Numbered from the stretch's first letter, positions 26,024 to 35,691 are shown. The stretch is DNA of 52,873 nucleotides from Micromonospora trifolii (GCF_022229005.1 NZ_JAKKFD010000012.1:1-52873), one strand, 5' to 3'. Made by a program: numbers and translations. Notes: generated from the sequence alone by a model not told the origin.

Positions 26024-27753
26024 GGCCGGTGGTCGGCGGCTGGAGTCTGCGCCGCCGGGTGATCACCCTGCTCACCGTCGTGGGCTTTCTGTTGATCGGG
26101 TTGGCCAGCGCGGAAGCGGCGATGGCCGCCCGCAACCGCACCCAGATCGACGCGGTCCTGAACGAGACCGGCCCGTTGCGGGTGCAGTCCCAGGAACTTC
26201 TCAACGCGCTGCTCGACCAGGAGACGGCGATCCGCGGGTACGCGGTCAGCGGCGACCAGGACGACCTGAACCCCTACCGCGAGGGGCTCGCCCAGGAGCA
26301 GAGCGTCACCGCCTCGATGCGGACGTTGCTCGACGACTATCCGGAGATCAGCCAGGAGCTGCGGACCGTCGAGGAGCGTGTCACCCAGTGGCGGCAGTCG
26401 GTCGCCGAGCCGGTGATCGCCACCACCGAGCAGAGCGGCACCAGCGCCGGCCAGGCGTTGGTCACCGAAGCGGCCCGGCAACAGTTCGACGAGGTGCGCT
26501 CGGCGGTGAACGACCTCCAGGAGGAGGTCCTGGCCGCCCGGGAGCAGACGGCCACCAACGTGCGCACCAGCAGCAACATCCTGGTCGTCCTCCTGATCGT
26601 CGCCGCCCTGGTGGTGGTCGTGGCCGGTGCGGTGCTGCTGCTCTCGCTGGACCGGATGGTGGTCCGGCCACTGACCGGCCTGGCGACCCAGGTCCGTGAG
26701 GTCGCCCAGGGCGACTATCAGCACCGCATCGCCACCGTCGGCCCGCCGGAGTTCATCCGGCTCGGCGAGGACGTGGACGCGATGCGGCAGAAGATCGCCG
26801 CCGACCTGGCCGAGGTCCGGGCCGCCCGCGAGCGCATCGAGTGGGTCAACAGCCAGCTCCAGAAGCAGGCCGAGGAGCTGACCCGGTCCAACCGTGACCT
26901 GGAGCAGTTCGCGTACGTGGCATCGCACGACCTCCAGGAACCGCTGCGTAAGGTCGCCAGCTTCTGCCAGCTGCTCCAGCGCCGTTACGCCGGGCAGCTC
27001 GACGAGCGGGCCGACCAGTACATCGCCTTCGCTGTGGACGGCGCGCAACGGATGCAGCGCCTGATCAACGACCTGCTCGCGTTCTCCCGGATCGGGCGGC
27101 TCACCACCGGCTTCGTCGAGGTCGACCTCAACAAGGTGATGGGCGACGTGGCCGGCCAGACCGAGGCCGCCCGGCAGTACGCGGACGCCGAGTTGACCTG
27201 GACCGAGCTGCCGGTGATCTCGGGTGAGGAACCGCTGCTCACCAACCTGCTCGCCAATCTGGTCAGCAACTCGATCAAGTTCCGCCGCCCGGACGTGCCG
27301 TCGAAGGTGCACGTGTCGGCCCGGTTGGTGGGCGCCGAGTGGGAGATCACCTGTCAGGACAACGGCATCGGGATCGAGCCGGAGTTCGCCGACAAGATCT
27401 TCGTGATCTTCCAGCGGCTGCACTCGAAGGACGCGTACCCGGGCACCGGCATCGGGTTGGCGATCGTCAAGAAGATCGTCGAGTACCACGGCGGTCGCGT
27501 CTGGGTGGACACCGACGTGCCGGAGGGCACCGCGATCCGGTTCACCCTGCCGGCACTTCCCGAGGACGTCGCGGCGGCTGCCGCTGCCGATTCCGCGCAG
27601 GAGCCGAACGCTCCGACGGTGGGCGACACGACGCCTTCGACCGAGGCTCCGGCAGCGCTGACGGAGCAGGCCGACGGGCCGGACCAGCCGGACCGGGCCG
27701 ACGAGACGCTGGAAAGCGGTAGAACGGGTGACATGAGGGAGACGGTGGGATGA
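26020..27753 (+). CDS. Membrane sensor histidine kinase with CHASE3 and HAMP domains
   Basis: The 577-residue protein has TM1 ([20 protein letters not shown]) and a CHASE3-type extracytoplasmic domain ([20 protein letters not shown] is its signature). TM2 ([20 protein letters not shown]) and HAMP follow, then a HisKA of the phytochrome-like class ([20 protein letters not shown], phospho-His in SHD). The ATPase shows [17 protein letters not shown] and [12 protein letters not shown]. About 60 C-terminal residues are a disordered acidic tail. The signal is unknown. It is coupled by 4-nt overlaps to both the upstream phosphatase and the downstream receiver, its likely partners. Confidence 0.95.
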   Translation: MRPVVGGWSLRRRVITLLTVVGFLLIGLASAEAAMAARNRTQIDAVLNETGPLRVQSQELLNALLDQETAIRGYAVSGDQDDLNPYREGLAQEQSVTASMRTLLDDYPEISQELRTVEERVTQWRQSVAEPVIATTEQSGTSAGQALVTEAARQQFDEVRSAVNDLQEEVLAAREQTATNVRTSSNILVVLLIVAALVVVVAGAVLLLSLDRMVVRPLTGLATQVREVAQGDYQHRIATVGPPEFIRLGEDVDAMRQKIAADLAEVRAARERIEWVNSQLQKQAEELTRSNRDLEQFAYVASHDLQEPLRKVASFCQLLQRRYAGQLDERADQYIAFAVDGAQRMQRLINDLLAFSRIGRLTTGFVEVDLNKVMGDVAGQTEAARQYADAELTWTELPVISGEEPLLTNLLANLVSNSIKFRRPDVPSKVHVSARLVGAEWEITCQDNGIGIEPEFADKIFVIFQRLHSKDAYPGTGIGLAIVKKIVEYHGGRVWVDTDVPEGTAIRFTLPALPEDVAAAAAADSAQEPNAPTVGDTTPSTEAPAALTEQADGPDQPDRADETLESGRTGDMRETVG

Positions 27754-28202
27754 CCGCGCCAGCGGATGGCAAGAGCCCGATCGAGGTCCTGCTCGTCGAG
27801 GACGACCCGGGTGACGTGCTGATGACCCAGGAGGCGTTCGAGGAACACAAGCTGCGCAACCGGCTGACCGTCGTCTCCGACGGGGCCGAGGCGCTCGCCT
27901 ACCTGCGACGGGAGGGCCAGTACGCCGACGCGGTGGCGCCCGACCTCATCCTGCTCGACCTCAACCTGCCCCGGCGCGACGGCCGGGAGGTGCTGGAAGA
28001 GATCAAGAAGGACCAGGACCTGCGCCGGATCCCGGTGGTGGTGCTCACCACCTCGCAGGCTGACGAGGACATTCTGCGCAGCTACCAGCTGCACGCCAAC
28101 GCCTACGTGACCAAGCCGGTGGACTTCGAGCGCTTCATCTCGGTGGTCCGTCAGATCGACGAGTTCTTCGTCAGCGTGGTCAAGCTGCCGCCGCGTGGCT
28201 GA
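27750..28202 (+). CDS. Single-domain response regulator (Rcp1-like)
   Basis: The 150-residue product is a receiver domain only. [13 protein letters not shown] gives the acidic pair, [13 protein letters not shown] the phosphoacceptor Asp, VVLTTS the switch Thr, and [10 protein letters not shown] the conserved Lys-Pro. The long loop before the phosphoacceptor is typical of receivers paired with phytochrome-class kinases. With no output domain it probably relays phosphate or acts by protein contact. Its ATG overlaps the kinase stop (ATGA), and its own end overlaps the next gene by 8 nt. Confidence 0.94.
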   Translation: MTAPADGKSPIEVLLVEDDPGDVLMTQEAFEEHKLRNRLTVVSDGAEALAYLRREGQYADAVAPDLILLDLNLPRRDGREVLEEIKKDQDLRRIPVVVLTTSQADEDILRSYQLHANAYVTKPVDFERFISVVRQIDEFFVSVVKLPPRG

Positions 28203-29004
28203 CACCCTGCTGGACGACGTCAGCGGCCTGCTCTGGGAGGCCGCCGACCAGGTCGTGCTGCCACTGTTCCGCAAACTCGACGACGATGACGTGTCGGAGA
28301 AGGCGCCCGGCGAGGTGGTCACCGTCGCCGACCGCCGGGCCGAGGAGCTGCTCTCGGCGGGGTTGCGCCGGCTGCGGCCGGGCTCGATGGTGGTCGGCGA
28401 GGAGGGTGTCGCCGACGATCCGGGGTTGCTGCGGCACCTGCGCGACAGCGGGGACGTCTGGCTGGTCGACCCGGTCGACGGGACCGCCAACTTCGCCGCC
28501 GGTCGCCGGCCGTTCGCCCTGATGGTGTCGCTGCTGACCGACGGGCGGCCGACCGCCGGCTGGATCCTCGACCCACTGGCCGACACTCTCGCCGCAGGCT
28601 CGGTGGACGACGGCACCCTGCTCAACGGTCGGCCGGTGGACGGCTCCGGCTCGGTGCCGCCGCTCGGCGAGCTGCGCGGCGCGGCGATGACCAAGTTCCT
28701 GCCGCCGGAGACCCGCGACCGGGTCCGCGCCGGCGGACGGCGGCTCGGTGAGCTGCTGCCCGGCCTGCACTGCGCCGGTCGGGAGTACCTGGACATCCTC
28801 ACCGGCGAGCAGCAGTTCACCCTCTTCTGGCGCACCCTGCCCTGGGACCATGCCCCGGGCACCGTGCTGGTCCGTGCCGCCGGGGGTGTCGCCCGCCGGT
28901 TCGACGGGGTCGACTACCACCCGGCCGACGACGGCCGCGGTCTGCTCGTCGCGGCCAACGAGCAGGTCTGGGCCGAGGTGCGCGACGCGCTCCTCAGCAC
29001 CTGA
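28195..29004 (+). CDS. Inositol monophosphatase family protein
   Basis: The product has 269 residues. GEEG (metal-ligand Glu), [15 protein letters not shown] (the DPxDGT motif) and [17 protein letters not shown] (the WDxAxG motif) are the three hallmark magnesium-binding sites. Family members hydrolyse inositol phosphates, histidinol phosphate, PAP or FBP. Overlap with the receiver gene by 8 nt places it in the signalling operon, where it may alter a small-molecule signal; this is speculation. The GTG start lies inside the preceding gene. Confidence 0.92.
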   Translation: MADTLLDDVSGLLWEAADQVVLPLFRKLDDDDVSEKAPGEVVTVADRRAEELLSAGLRRLRPGSMVVGEEGVADDPGLLRHLRDSGDVWLVDPVDGTANFAAGRRPFALMVSLLTDGRPTAGWILDPLADTLAAGSVDDGTLLNGRPVDGSGSVPPLGELRGAAMTKFLPPETRDRVRAGGRRLGELLPGLHCAGREYLDILTGEQQFTLFWRTLPWDHAPGTVLVRAAGGVARRFDGVDYHPADDGRGLLVAANEQVWAEVRDALLST

Positions 29005-29184
29005 TCCGCGCGCTGCGCGACCGCGTCAGGACGCTCCGTCGACATCGAGACAGCCCGAGGGTCAGCGGGCTGGTCACCGGCCCACGATCCGGTATCGTGA
29101 CCGGCGGTCTCCGCCAGCAGGCCGCCGACCGGCGCCGCAGTGCAGTGTTCAGCGGGGGCCGGCGGTCGACGGAAGGACGCTTTC

Positions 29185-30201
29185 GTGCCCAGGACCAGGC
29201 TCAGCCCGCGGCTCGGTCGCCGCGCTCTGTTCGCCGTGCTCGCCGCCGTCGCGCTGGTGCTCGGCGGTGCCGCAGTGCCCGCGTACGCGGAGCCTGGCGA
29301 GGGCGGCAGCAAGAAGTTGCAGGACGCGCTGGAGCTGACCGCCAAGGGCCACATCGAGGCCAAGGCCAAGCTGGACAACTCCAAGCGTCGCCAGACGGCG
29401 CTGACCGGCGAGCTGACGACGCTGGAGGGTCGGCTGGTCGGGCTCACCAGCCAGGTGGGCGAGGTGGCCGCCCAGTCGTACCGGGTGGGTCGGCTGAGCG
29501 CTGTCTCGATGCTGCTCAACACCGCCACGCCGGAGGCGTTCCTGCAACGCGCCGGCGACCTCGATCTGATGGCCCAGCGGGACAGCAAGCGGCTGCGTGA
29601 CCTCACCGAAGCCCGGCAGCAGGCGCAGCAGGCCAAGGTCGCCATCGACGCCGAGGTCCGCGAGCAGCAGAAGCAGCTCGCCGTGATGGCGAAGAAGAAG
29701 AAGGAAGCCGAGGAGGCGCTCGCCGAGGTCAGCTCCGGCGGCAGCAACGGTTTCAGCGGTGGCAGCTCCACCTCGGCGAAGCCGGCGCCGCGTAACTCCG
29801 ACGGGTCCTGGCCGTCGGAGTCCTGCTCGGTGAAGGACCCGACCACCTCCGGGTGCATCACCCCGCGCACCCTCAACGCGCTCAAGCAGACCCAGGCGGC
29901 CGGCTACAAGCGGCACGTCTCCTGCAAGCGCAGTGGTGGTGGCGGCGAGCATCCGAAGGGCCGGGCCTGCGACTTCGCGGCCGCCACTAACGGCTTCGAG
30001 GACAAGAACGCGACCGGCGGCGACAAGGCGTACGGTGACAGCCTGGCCGCCTGGCACGTGCGCAACGCCGACCGACTGGGCGTGCTCTACGTGATCTGGT
30101 ACCGGCAGATCTGGCACCCCGGCACCGGTTGGCGGTCGTACAGTGGAAGCGGCTCACCGGCGGCGTCCCACACGAACCATGTTCATCTCTCGATGTACTG
30201 A
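29185..30201 (+). CDS. Secreted coiled-coil protein with M15-like C-terminal domain
   Basis: The 338-residue product has a signal peptide (LFAVLAAVALVLGGAAVPAYA). An Ala/Lys-rich coiled coil of about 150 residues follows, resembling the N-terminal part of RipA-like cell-wall proteins, then a Gly/Ser linker. The C-terminal domain has HPKGRACDF (H-x6-D) and HTNHVHLSMY (HxH), the zinc-ligand spacing of M15 D-Ala-D-Ala peptidases and of the ARB_07466/VldE-like domain. A role in peptidoglycan is inferred. The GTG at 29185 has GGAAGGA 7 nt upstream. Confidence 0.82.
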   Translation: MPRTRLSPRLGRRALFAVLAAVALVLGGAAVPAYAEPGEGGSKKLQDALELTAKGHIEAKAKLDNSKRRQTALTGELTTLEGRLVGLTSQVGEVAAQSYRVGRLSAVSMLLNTATPEAFLQRAGDLDLMAQRDSKRLRDLTEARQQAQQAKVAIDAEVREQQKQLAVMAKKKKEAEEALAEVSSGGSNGFSGGSSTSAKPAPRNSDGSWPSESCSVKDPTTSGCITPRTLNALKQTQAAGYKRHVSCKRSGGGGEHPKGRACDFAAATNGFEDKNATGGDKAYGDSLAAWHVRNADRLGVLYVIWYRQIWHPGTGWRSYSGSGSPAASHTNHVHLSMY

Positions 30202-30237
30202 CCCGTTGCACCAGCTTCGCTGCGTACCATCGCGACG

Positions 30238-31800
30238 ATGAGCTCCCCACCGTCCGACGTAACGGCCCTGCCGGCACCTCCGGCCCCGTCCGTGCCGGTC
30301 ACCGGCCGGGCGTTGCCCAACGGCCTGGCCGCCTTCCTGGTCTTCTTCTCCAGCGGTGCCGTGCTGGTGCTGGAGACCGTCGCGCTGCGCCTGGTCGGCC
30401 CGTACGTCGGGGTGACCCTCCAGGTGACCAGCTCGGTGATCGGCATCGCGCTGGCCGCGATCGCGTACGGGGCGTGGTCCGGCGGTTGGCTGGCCGACCG
30501 GCGCAACCCGCGGGGCCTGCTGGCGCCGGCGTTGGTGCTGGCCGGCATCGCCACAGCTGTCACCCTGCCCGTCGTCCGCTACGCCGGTGAGGTGCTGCGC
30601 GGTGGTGCGGCAAGCGGCATCCTGCTGCTCGTCGCGCTGGCGGTGTTCGTGCCGGCCGCGCTGCTGGCCGCTGTCACCCCGCTGGTAGTGAAACTCCAGC
30701 TCGCCGACCTGCGCCGCACCGGCCAGGTGGTCGGTCGACTCTCCGGGATCGGCACCCTGGGCGGCATCACCGCGACCCTGCTCACCGGGTTCGTGCTGGT
30801 CGCCGCGCTGCGCAGCACCGTCATCCTGCTGGCTCTGGCGCTCGCGCTCGGGCTGGTCGGTATCGGTCTCGGCTGGTACCTGCGCCGGCAGGAGCCCACC
30901 GAGCTGCCCGGTCCGGCCCGGGCCCGAGCCGCGCTGGCAGTGCTCGGCCTGGCCGGGGCGGGGCTGACCACAGTGGCGCCCAACCCGTGCGACATCGAGA
31001 CGGCGTACCACTGCGCCCGGGTCACCGCGGACCTCTCCCGGCCCAGCGGGCGGACGCTGCTGCTCAACTCGGCCCAGCACTCGTACGTGGACCTCGCCGA
31101 CCCGAAACACCTGGAGTACGCGTACACGAAGTGGATCGGTGCGGTCGCCGACGTCGCCGCGCCGGCCGGTCAGCGGGTGGACGCGCTGCACCTGGGCGGC
31201 GGCGGGTTCACGGTGCCGCGCTACCTGACCGCCACCCGTCCCGGCACCGACAACCTGGTGTTCGAGATCGACGGCGGGCTGGTCGAGCTGGGCGAGCAGG
31301 AGCTGGGCGTACGGCCGGGGCCGGAGCTGCGGGCGGTGGTGGGCGACGCGCGGATGCTGGTCGCCGGCGAGCCGACCGACAGTCGTGACCTGGTGGTCGG
31401 CGACGCGTTCGGGCATCTGGTGGTGCCCTGGCACCTGGCCACCCGGGAGATGGCCGCCGACGTCCGGCGGGTGACCCGCCCCGGCGGGGTGTACGTGCAG
31501 AACGTCATCGACTACCCGCCGCTACGGTTCATCCGCGCCGAGTTGGCCACGGTGGCCGCCGAGTTCCGGCACGTCGCGTTGATCGCGCCGCCGGAGGCGC
31601 TCGCCCAGGAGCAGGGCTCCAACTTCCTCATCGTCGGCTCCGATGCGCCGTTGCCGTTGGAAGCCGTTCAGGCCCGGCTGGCCGCTGTGGACCCGAAGGT
31701 CAGCCTGCTGTCCGGTGCGGCGCTGACGGACTTCGTCGACGGGGCGATGGTATTGACCGACGACTACGCCCCGGTGGACCAACTGCTGGCCACCGCCTGA
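30238..31800 (+). CDS. Membrane-fused spermidine-synthase-like protein
   Basis: The 520-residue protein has about seven TM helices (residues 25-230: FLVFFSSGAVLVLETVALRL, SSVIGIALAAIAYGAWSGGW and others). A cytoplasmic spermidine-synthase fold follows, with the nucleotide loop LHLGGGGFTVPRYL, the acidic strand end VFEIDGGLV and VVGDARM. Such fused proteins are widespread in actinobacteria and their reaction is usually unproven; the aminopropyl-binding residues are not clearly conserved. TACCAT (30225-30230) seven bases before the ATG, with no ribosome site, suggests a leaderless transcript. Confidence 0.85.
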   Translation: MSSPPSDVTALPAPPAPSVPVTGRALPNGLAAFLVFFSSGAVLVLETVALRLVGPYVGVTLQVTSSVIGIALAAIAYGAWSGGWLADRRNPRGLLAPALVLAGIATAVTLPVVRYAGEVLRGGAASGILLLVALAVFVPAALLAAVTPLVVKLQLADLRRTGQVVGRLSGIGTLGGITATLLTGFVLVAALRSTVILLALALALGLVGIGLGWYLRRQEPTELPGPARARAALAVLGLAGAGLTTVAPNPCDIETAYHCARVTADLSRPSGRTLLLNSAQHSYVDLADPKHLEYAYTKWIGAVADVAAPAGQRVDALHLGGGGFTVPRYLTATRPGTDNLVFEIDGGLVELGEQELGVRPGPELRAVVGDARMLVAGEPTDSRDLVVGDAFGHLVVPWHLATREMAADVRRVTRPGGVYVQNVIDYPPLRFIRAELATVAAEFRHVALIAPPEALAQEQGSNFLIVGSDAPLPLEAVQARLAAVDPKVSLLSGAALTDFVDGAMVLTDDYAPVDQLLATA

Positions 31801-31871
31801 TCGGGTGATAATCCTGACCGATTCCGATACTCCAGGTGTAGGCGGGCCGTAACTGGGCAACATCGCTCACC

Positions 31872-33524
31872 ATGGGTGGTGGGGACCGGAACGGCGCGCA
31901 ACTGCTCGATGAGCGGTACCGGCTGATCGAGCAGCTCGGCGCGGGCGGCATGTCGGTGGTCTGGCGTGGCTACGACGAGGTGCTCGGCCGCCAGGTCGCG
32001 GTGAAGGTGTTGGCCTCCCGGCTGGCCAGCGACCGGGCCTTCCGCCACCGCATCCGGATCGAGGCGCAGGCCGCCGCGCGGCTCTGCCACCCCAACATCA
32101 CCAACGTGTACGACTACGGCGAGTCCCAGCAGGTCGGTCTGACAGTGCCGTACGTGGTGATGGAGCTGGTCGACGGCGCTTCGCTGGCCAGCCGGTTGGG
32201 TCGGGAGAGCCAACTGCCGTGGCGGGAGGCGGTGACCATCGGCGCCGAGGTCAGCTCCGCGCTGGCCACCGCGCACGCCCGTGGCGTGGTGCACCGCGAC
32301 GTCACCCCGGGCAACGTCATGCTCACCTCGACCGGGGTCAAGGTTGTCGACTTCGGCATCTCCGCGCTCGTCGGGGAGAGCGAGAAGGGCCCGGACGGCG
32401 CGCTGTTGGGCACTCCCGCGTACCTCGCCCCGGAGCGGCTGGACAACGGCCAGGTCTCCCCGGCCACCGACGTGTACGCCGTGGGGCTGCTGCTCTACCG
32501 GATGCTCACCGGCCGACTGCCGTGGCAGGCCAGCACGACCACCCAGATGCTGCGCGCCCACATGTACAGCGACCCGGAGCCGATGCCCACCGTCCTGGGG
32601 CTGCCCGACGGGGTGGCCGACCTGGTCGGACGCTGCCTGGCCAAGCGACCCGCCGACCGGCCGGCCACCGCCGAGCTGACCCGGACGCTCGCCGAGGCGG
32701 CCGGCATGCTCGCGGCGGTGCCGGTCTCGCCGGCCGGCGGGCCGCTGGACGCGGCAATGCTCGGCAGTGCGCGTACCACGATCCTTCCCTGGTCGGCGGC
32801 GACCGACGCGTTGCCGCTGTCGCGGACCCGCAACCGGGACCAGCGGACGCGGCAGCGGGTGACCCGGCGTCGGCGGGTGGAGGCCGGAGTGGCCGCCGTC
32901 GGGCTGATCGCCGTCACCGGGGCGATGTGGGGGTTCACCTCGCGCAGCCCGGCCAGCGGCGGAGACCGGCCGACGACCGAGGCTCGGATGGGTCTGCCGG
33001 CGGCGGCGCCCTGCGAGGTGGCGTACGCGTTGCGCACCGACTCGGGCACCGAGTTCGCCGCGGAGCTGACCCTGACCAACACCGGCGGCCGTGAGCTGCG
33101 GGACTGGACGATGAGTTTCACCTTCCCCGGGCAGCAGACGGTGACGAAGGCGGAGCCCGCGCCGGTGCACCAGCAGGGGAGCACTGTGCTGATCCGGCCA
33201 GCGGCCCAGCGTGCCACGCTGGCCCCCGGTGCGGCCGAGAAGATGACCCTCACGGGTAGGTACAGCGGGGCGAACCCGCTGCCTGTGGAGTTCCGGCTCG
33301 GCGAGGCGACCTGCGGCGTTCGAGTGTCCGGGGTCGCCGGCAGTGCGCCGTCCACGGCCCCGCCGAGCAAGGCCGCCACGACGAAGGCCCCGCCCAAGCC
33401 CGCGAAGGTGCGGAGCGGCTCCGGTGCGGGCGGCGGTGCCTCGAAGGCCAAGCCGCCGAAGGCGCCGAAGGGCCCCGAGAAGGCCAAGGCCGCGGGTGGT
33501 GGTCCGGGAAAAGCGGGAAGGTGA
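31872..33524 (+). CDS. Ser/Thr protein kinase with CBM2-like extracellular domain
   Basis: The kinase domain (residues 15-280) has GAGGMSVVWRG, Lys45 in VAVKVL, HRDVTPGNVM (Asp143; the usual Lys of HRDxK is Thr145) and VVDFGIS. One TM segment lies near residues 339-357. Outside, about residues 380-478 form a CBM2-like beta sandwich closed by two cysteines (APCEVAYAL, GEATCGV) with LTNTGGRELRDWTMSFTFPG in the centre. It lacks the exposed tryptophans that bind cellulose. The tail is rich in Lys, Pro and Gly. The zero-frame stop is at 33522-33524; a -1 shift would extend the tail to 33562. Confidence 0.92.
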   Translation: MGGGDRNGAQLLDERYRLIEQLGAGGMSVVWRGYDEVLGRQVAVKVLASRLASDRAFRHRIRIEAQAAARLCHPNITNVYDYGESQQVGLTVPYVVMELVDGASLASRLGRESQLPWREAVTIGAEVSSALATAHARGVVHRDVTPGNVMLTSTGVKVVDFGISALVGESEKGPDGALLGTPAYLAPERLDNGQVSPATDVYAVGLLLYRMLTGRLPWQASTTTQMLRAHMYSDPEPMPTVLGLPDGVADLVGRCLAKRPADRPATAELTRTLAEAAGMLAAVPVSPAGGPLDAAMLGSARTTILPWSAATDALPLSRTRNRDQRTRQRVTRRRRVEAGVAAVGLIAVTGAMWGFTSRSPASGGDRPTTEARMGLPAAAPCEVAYALRTDSGTEFAAELTLTNTGGRELRDWTMSFTFPGQQTVTKAEPAPVHQQGSTVLIRPAAQRATLAPGAAEKMTLTGRYSGANPLPVEFRLGEATCGVRVSGVAGSAPSTAPPSKAATTKAPPKPAKVRSGSGAGGGASKAKPPKAPKGPEKAKAAGGGPGKAGR

Positions 33525-33551
33525 CCAAGGGCAAGGGGCCGGGTGGTCACC
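33506..33551 (+). other. Candidate -1 programmed frameshift signal in the kinase gene
   Basis: In the kinase frame the heptamer G GGA AAA (33506-33512) fits the X-XXY-YYZ slippery rule. After a 7-nt spacer, GGTGACCA (33520-33527) pairs perfectly with TGGTCACC (33544-33551) across a 16-nt loop. A -1 slip replaces the ending AGR with a 16-residue basic tail (SGKVTKGKGPGGHRKK) that stops at 33562. A one-base sequencing deletion would look the same. Confidence 0.45.
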
Positions 33552-33595
33552 GGAAGAAGTAAGCAAGCCACACAGTGTCGCCGACGCGCAGCAGG

Positions 33596-34264
33596 TCAGC
33601 GCATCCCCGCGAATCGCTGCACCTGGTCGATCCCACCCTCGACGATGAGCACCCCGCCCTGGGAAAGCGTGGTGTCGTCGGACGTGTACCGGAAGCGTTC
33701 GCCCGGCAGCTTGGCACCGACCACGCGTACCCCGAAGCGCTCCTCCGGTTTCAGGTCGAGCACTGTGCGCCCGACCAGGGATTCCGGCACCCGGACGGTG
33801 GCGATGGCGAAGTCGTCGTCGAACTCGATGAAGTCGAGCAGGCGGCTGACGATCAGGTGCGCGACCCGATCCCCGGTCTCCGCCTCCGGGAAGATCACGT
33901 GGTGCGCGCCCACCGACGCCAGGATCTTGGCGTGCTTCTGCGAGGTGGCCCGCGCCCAGATCTGAGGCACACCCAGCTCGACCAGCGCCAACACGGTGAG
34001 CACACTCGCCTCCACCGAGGCCCCGATGGCCACCACCGCCCGCCCGAAACCGGTGATGCCAAGCTGCCGCAGCGCCCCCTCCTCGGTCGCGTCGGCCTGC
34101 ACCACCCGGTCGAGCTGCGCCGACCAGCGCTGCACCTTCTCCGGGCTGCGGTCGATGGCCAACACCTCACGGTTCATCCGGGTCAGCGACCCGGCCAGGT
34201 GGCAACCGAATCGACCCAGCCCGATCACCACGATGCCGCCGCTGTCCGCCCGTCTAGCCGACAC
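33596..34264 (-). CDS. TrkA-family potassium uptake regulatory subunit
   Basis: The 222-residue product has an RCK_N/TrkA-N Rossmann domain with the nucleotide loop VVIGLGRFGCHLAGSL and LAIDRSPEKV. It ends in a TrkA-C domain (VPESLVGRTVLDLKPEERFG). It should sit as a cytoplasmic gating ring on the TrkH channel encoded immediately upstream, responding to ATP/ADP or NAD(H). The GTG start has GGGAGG 6 nt upstream. Only 17 nt separate it from the TrkH gene, so the pair is one operon. Confidence 0.94.
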   Translation of the reverse strand: MSARRADSGGIVVIGLGRFGCHLAGSLTRMNREVLAIDRSPEKVQRWSAQLDRVVQADATEEGALRQLGITGFGRAVVAIGASVEASVLTVLALVELGVPQIWARATSQKHAKILASVGAHHVIFPEAETGDRVAHLIVSRLLDFIEFDDDFAIATVRVPESLVGRTVLDLKPEERFGVRVVGAKLPGERFRYTSDDTTLSQGGVLIVEGGIDQVQRFAGMR

Positions 34265-34281
34265 CTCGGCCCTCCCTGCTC

Positions 34282-35691
34282 CTAGCCGACAATGGGTTGC
34301 TCCTGGGGATAGCGGTAGAGCCGGCGCCGGGTGTTCAGGGCGATCGCCGACCCCAGGGTGAGCGTCCCGACCCGGCCGATGAACATCAGCACGGTCAGCA
34401 CCAGTTGGCCGCCGGCCGGCAGGTCGGCGACCAGACCGATGGTCAGACCGGTGGTGCTGAAGGCGCTGGTGACCTCGAACAGGGCCGCGACGAAGCGGAC
34501 GCCCTCGGTGAGCAGCAGCAACAGCATGGTTCCGGCCGTCACCAACGCGACGCTGAGCAGCGCCACGGTGAGGGCCTGTCGCTGGCTCGCGGTGGCCACC
34601 CGGCGGTGCCCGATCGTCACGTCGGGCTCACCCCGCAACTCCGCCCAGATGGTGAACGCCAGCAGGAAGAACGTGGAGACCTTGATGCCACCGGCCGTGC
34701 TGGCACTGCCGCCGCCGATGAACATCAGCACGATCAGCAGGGGATAGCTCTCCTCCTGAAGAGCGGCGATGTTCAGGACGCTGAAGCCCCCGGTGCGGCT
34801 CAGCGCGATCTGGGTGAACGACGCGAGGACCTTCCCGGGTACGTCGTACTGGCCGATAGTGCTCGCGTTGGTCCACTCGGCGGCGAGCAGGCCAGCGAAG
34901 CCGACCAGCAGCAGCACCGCGCTGCCCCAGATGGTCAACTTCGTCGCCACCGCCCAGCGGGCGGGCTGCCGCCACTCGCGGACCGCCTCGAAGAGCGCGG
35001 GAAACCCGAGACCGCCGACGATCGCGCCGATCGCCAGGGGCAGCGACACCCACGGGTCACGGCTGAAGGCCAGCAGACCGTCGGTGTAGAGCGCGAAGCC
35101 ACCGTTGTTGAACGCCTGTACGGCGTGGAAGACGCCCGACCAGAGGGCCTGCCCGAAGGGGTAGTCGTAGGACAGCCAGAGCCGACCGGCGACCAGCACT
35201 GTCATCACCGCCTCGCAGGCGAAGACGGTCAGCGCGATCCGGCGGAGCAACCGGCCCACGTCACCGATGCCGAACTCCGCCGTCTCGGCCTGCACCAGCA
35301 ACCTGTTGCGCAGCCCGAGCTGGCTGGAGACCACCAGGATGACCAACGCCGCGACGGTGAGGATGCCGAGGCCACCGAGCTGGGTGAGCAGGGTGATCAC
35401 CAGCAGTCCCCAGCCGGACCAGTAGTTCGGCGTGTCGGTGATGGCCATGCCGGTGACCGACACGGCCGAGGTGGCGGTGAAGAGCGCGGTGACCACGGGT
35501 GGGCGTACGTGTTCGGCTGTCGCCCAGCGCGCCATGAGCAACAGGGTGCCGAGCAGGATCGGCACCAGGAACGCGAACGGCACCAGCCGCACGGGATTGC
35601 GGAAGAACCGGCGCACCAGACAATCTTCCTGTCCGCCCGCGACCCTGGAGTGGGAACGGGCATTCCGGAGATTCATCTGCCGTCCAGCCAT
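34282..35691 (-). CDS. TrkH/KtrB-family potassium transporter subunit
   Basis: The 469-residue membrane protein contains the four pore-loop repeats of the SKT family: TSAVSVTGMAITDT, AFNNGGFALYTDG, SRTGGFSVLNIA and SAFSTTGLTIGLV. GGGSASTAGGIKVSTFFLL is the intramembrane loop region typical of Trk/Ktr. It moves potassium across the inner membrane with the TrkA-type protein encoded just downstream. AGGAG lies 7 nt before the ATG at 35691. A GTG at the VRRFFRNP segment is an alternative that would drop 25 residues. Confidence 0.95.
   Translation of the reverse strand: MAGRQMNLRNARSHSRVAGGQEDCLVRRFFRNPVRLVPFAFLVPILLGTLLLMARWATAEHVRPPVVTALFTATSAVSVTGMAITDTPNYWSGWGLLVITLLTQLGGLGILTVAALVILVVSSQLGLRNRLLVQAETAEFGIGDVGRLLRRIALTVFACEAVMTVLVAGRLWLSYDYPFGQALWSGVFHAVQAFNNGGFALYTDGLLAFSRDPWVSLPLAIGAIVGGLGFPALFEAVREWRQPARWAVATKLTIWGSAVLLLVGFAGLLAAEWTNASTIGQYDVPGKVLASFTQIALSRTGGFSVLNIAALQEESYPLLIVLMFIGGGSASTAGGIKVSTFFLLAFTIWAELRGEPDVTIGHRRVATASQRQALTVALLSVALVTAGTMLLLLLTEGVRFVAALFEVTSAFSTTGLTIGLVADLPAGGQLVLTVLMFIGRVGTLTLGSAIALNTRRRLYRYPQEQPIVG

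Noticed and set aside
29051..29072. CAGCCCG/CGGGCTG hairpin after the inositol-phosphatase gene as terminator
   Set aside because: Only 7 bp with an 8-nt loop and no T-run; common by chance in such DNA.
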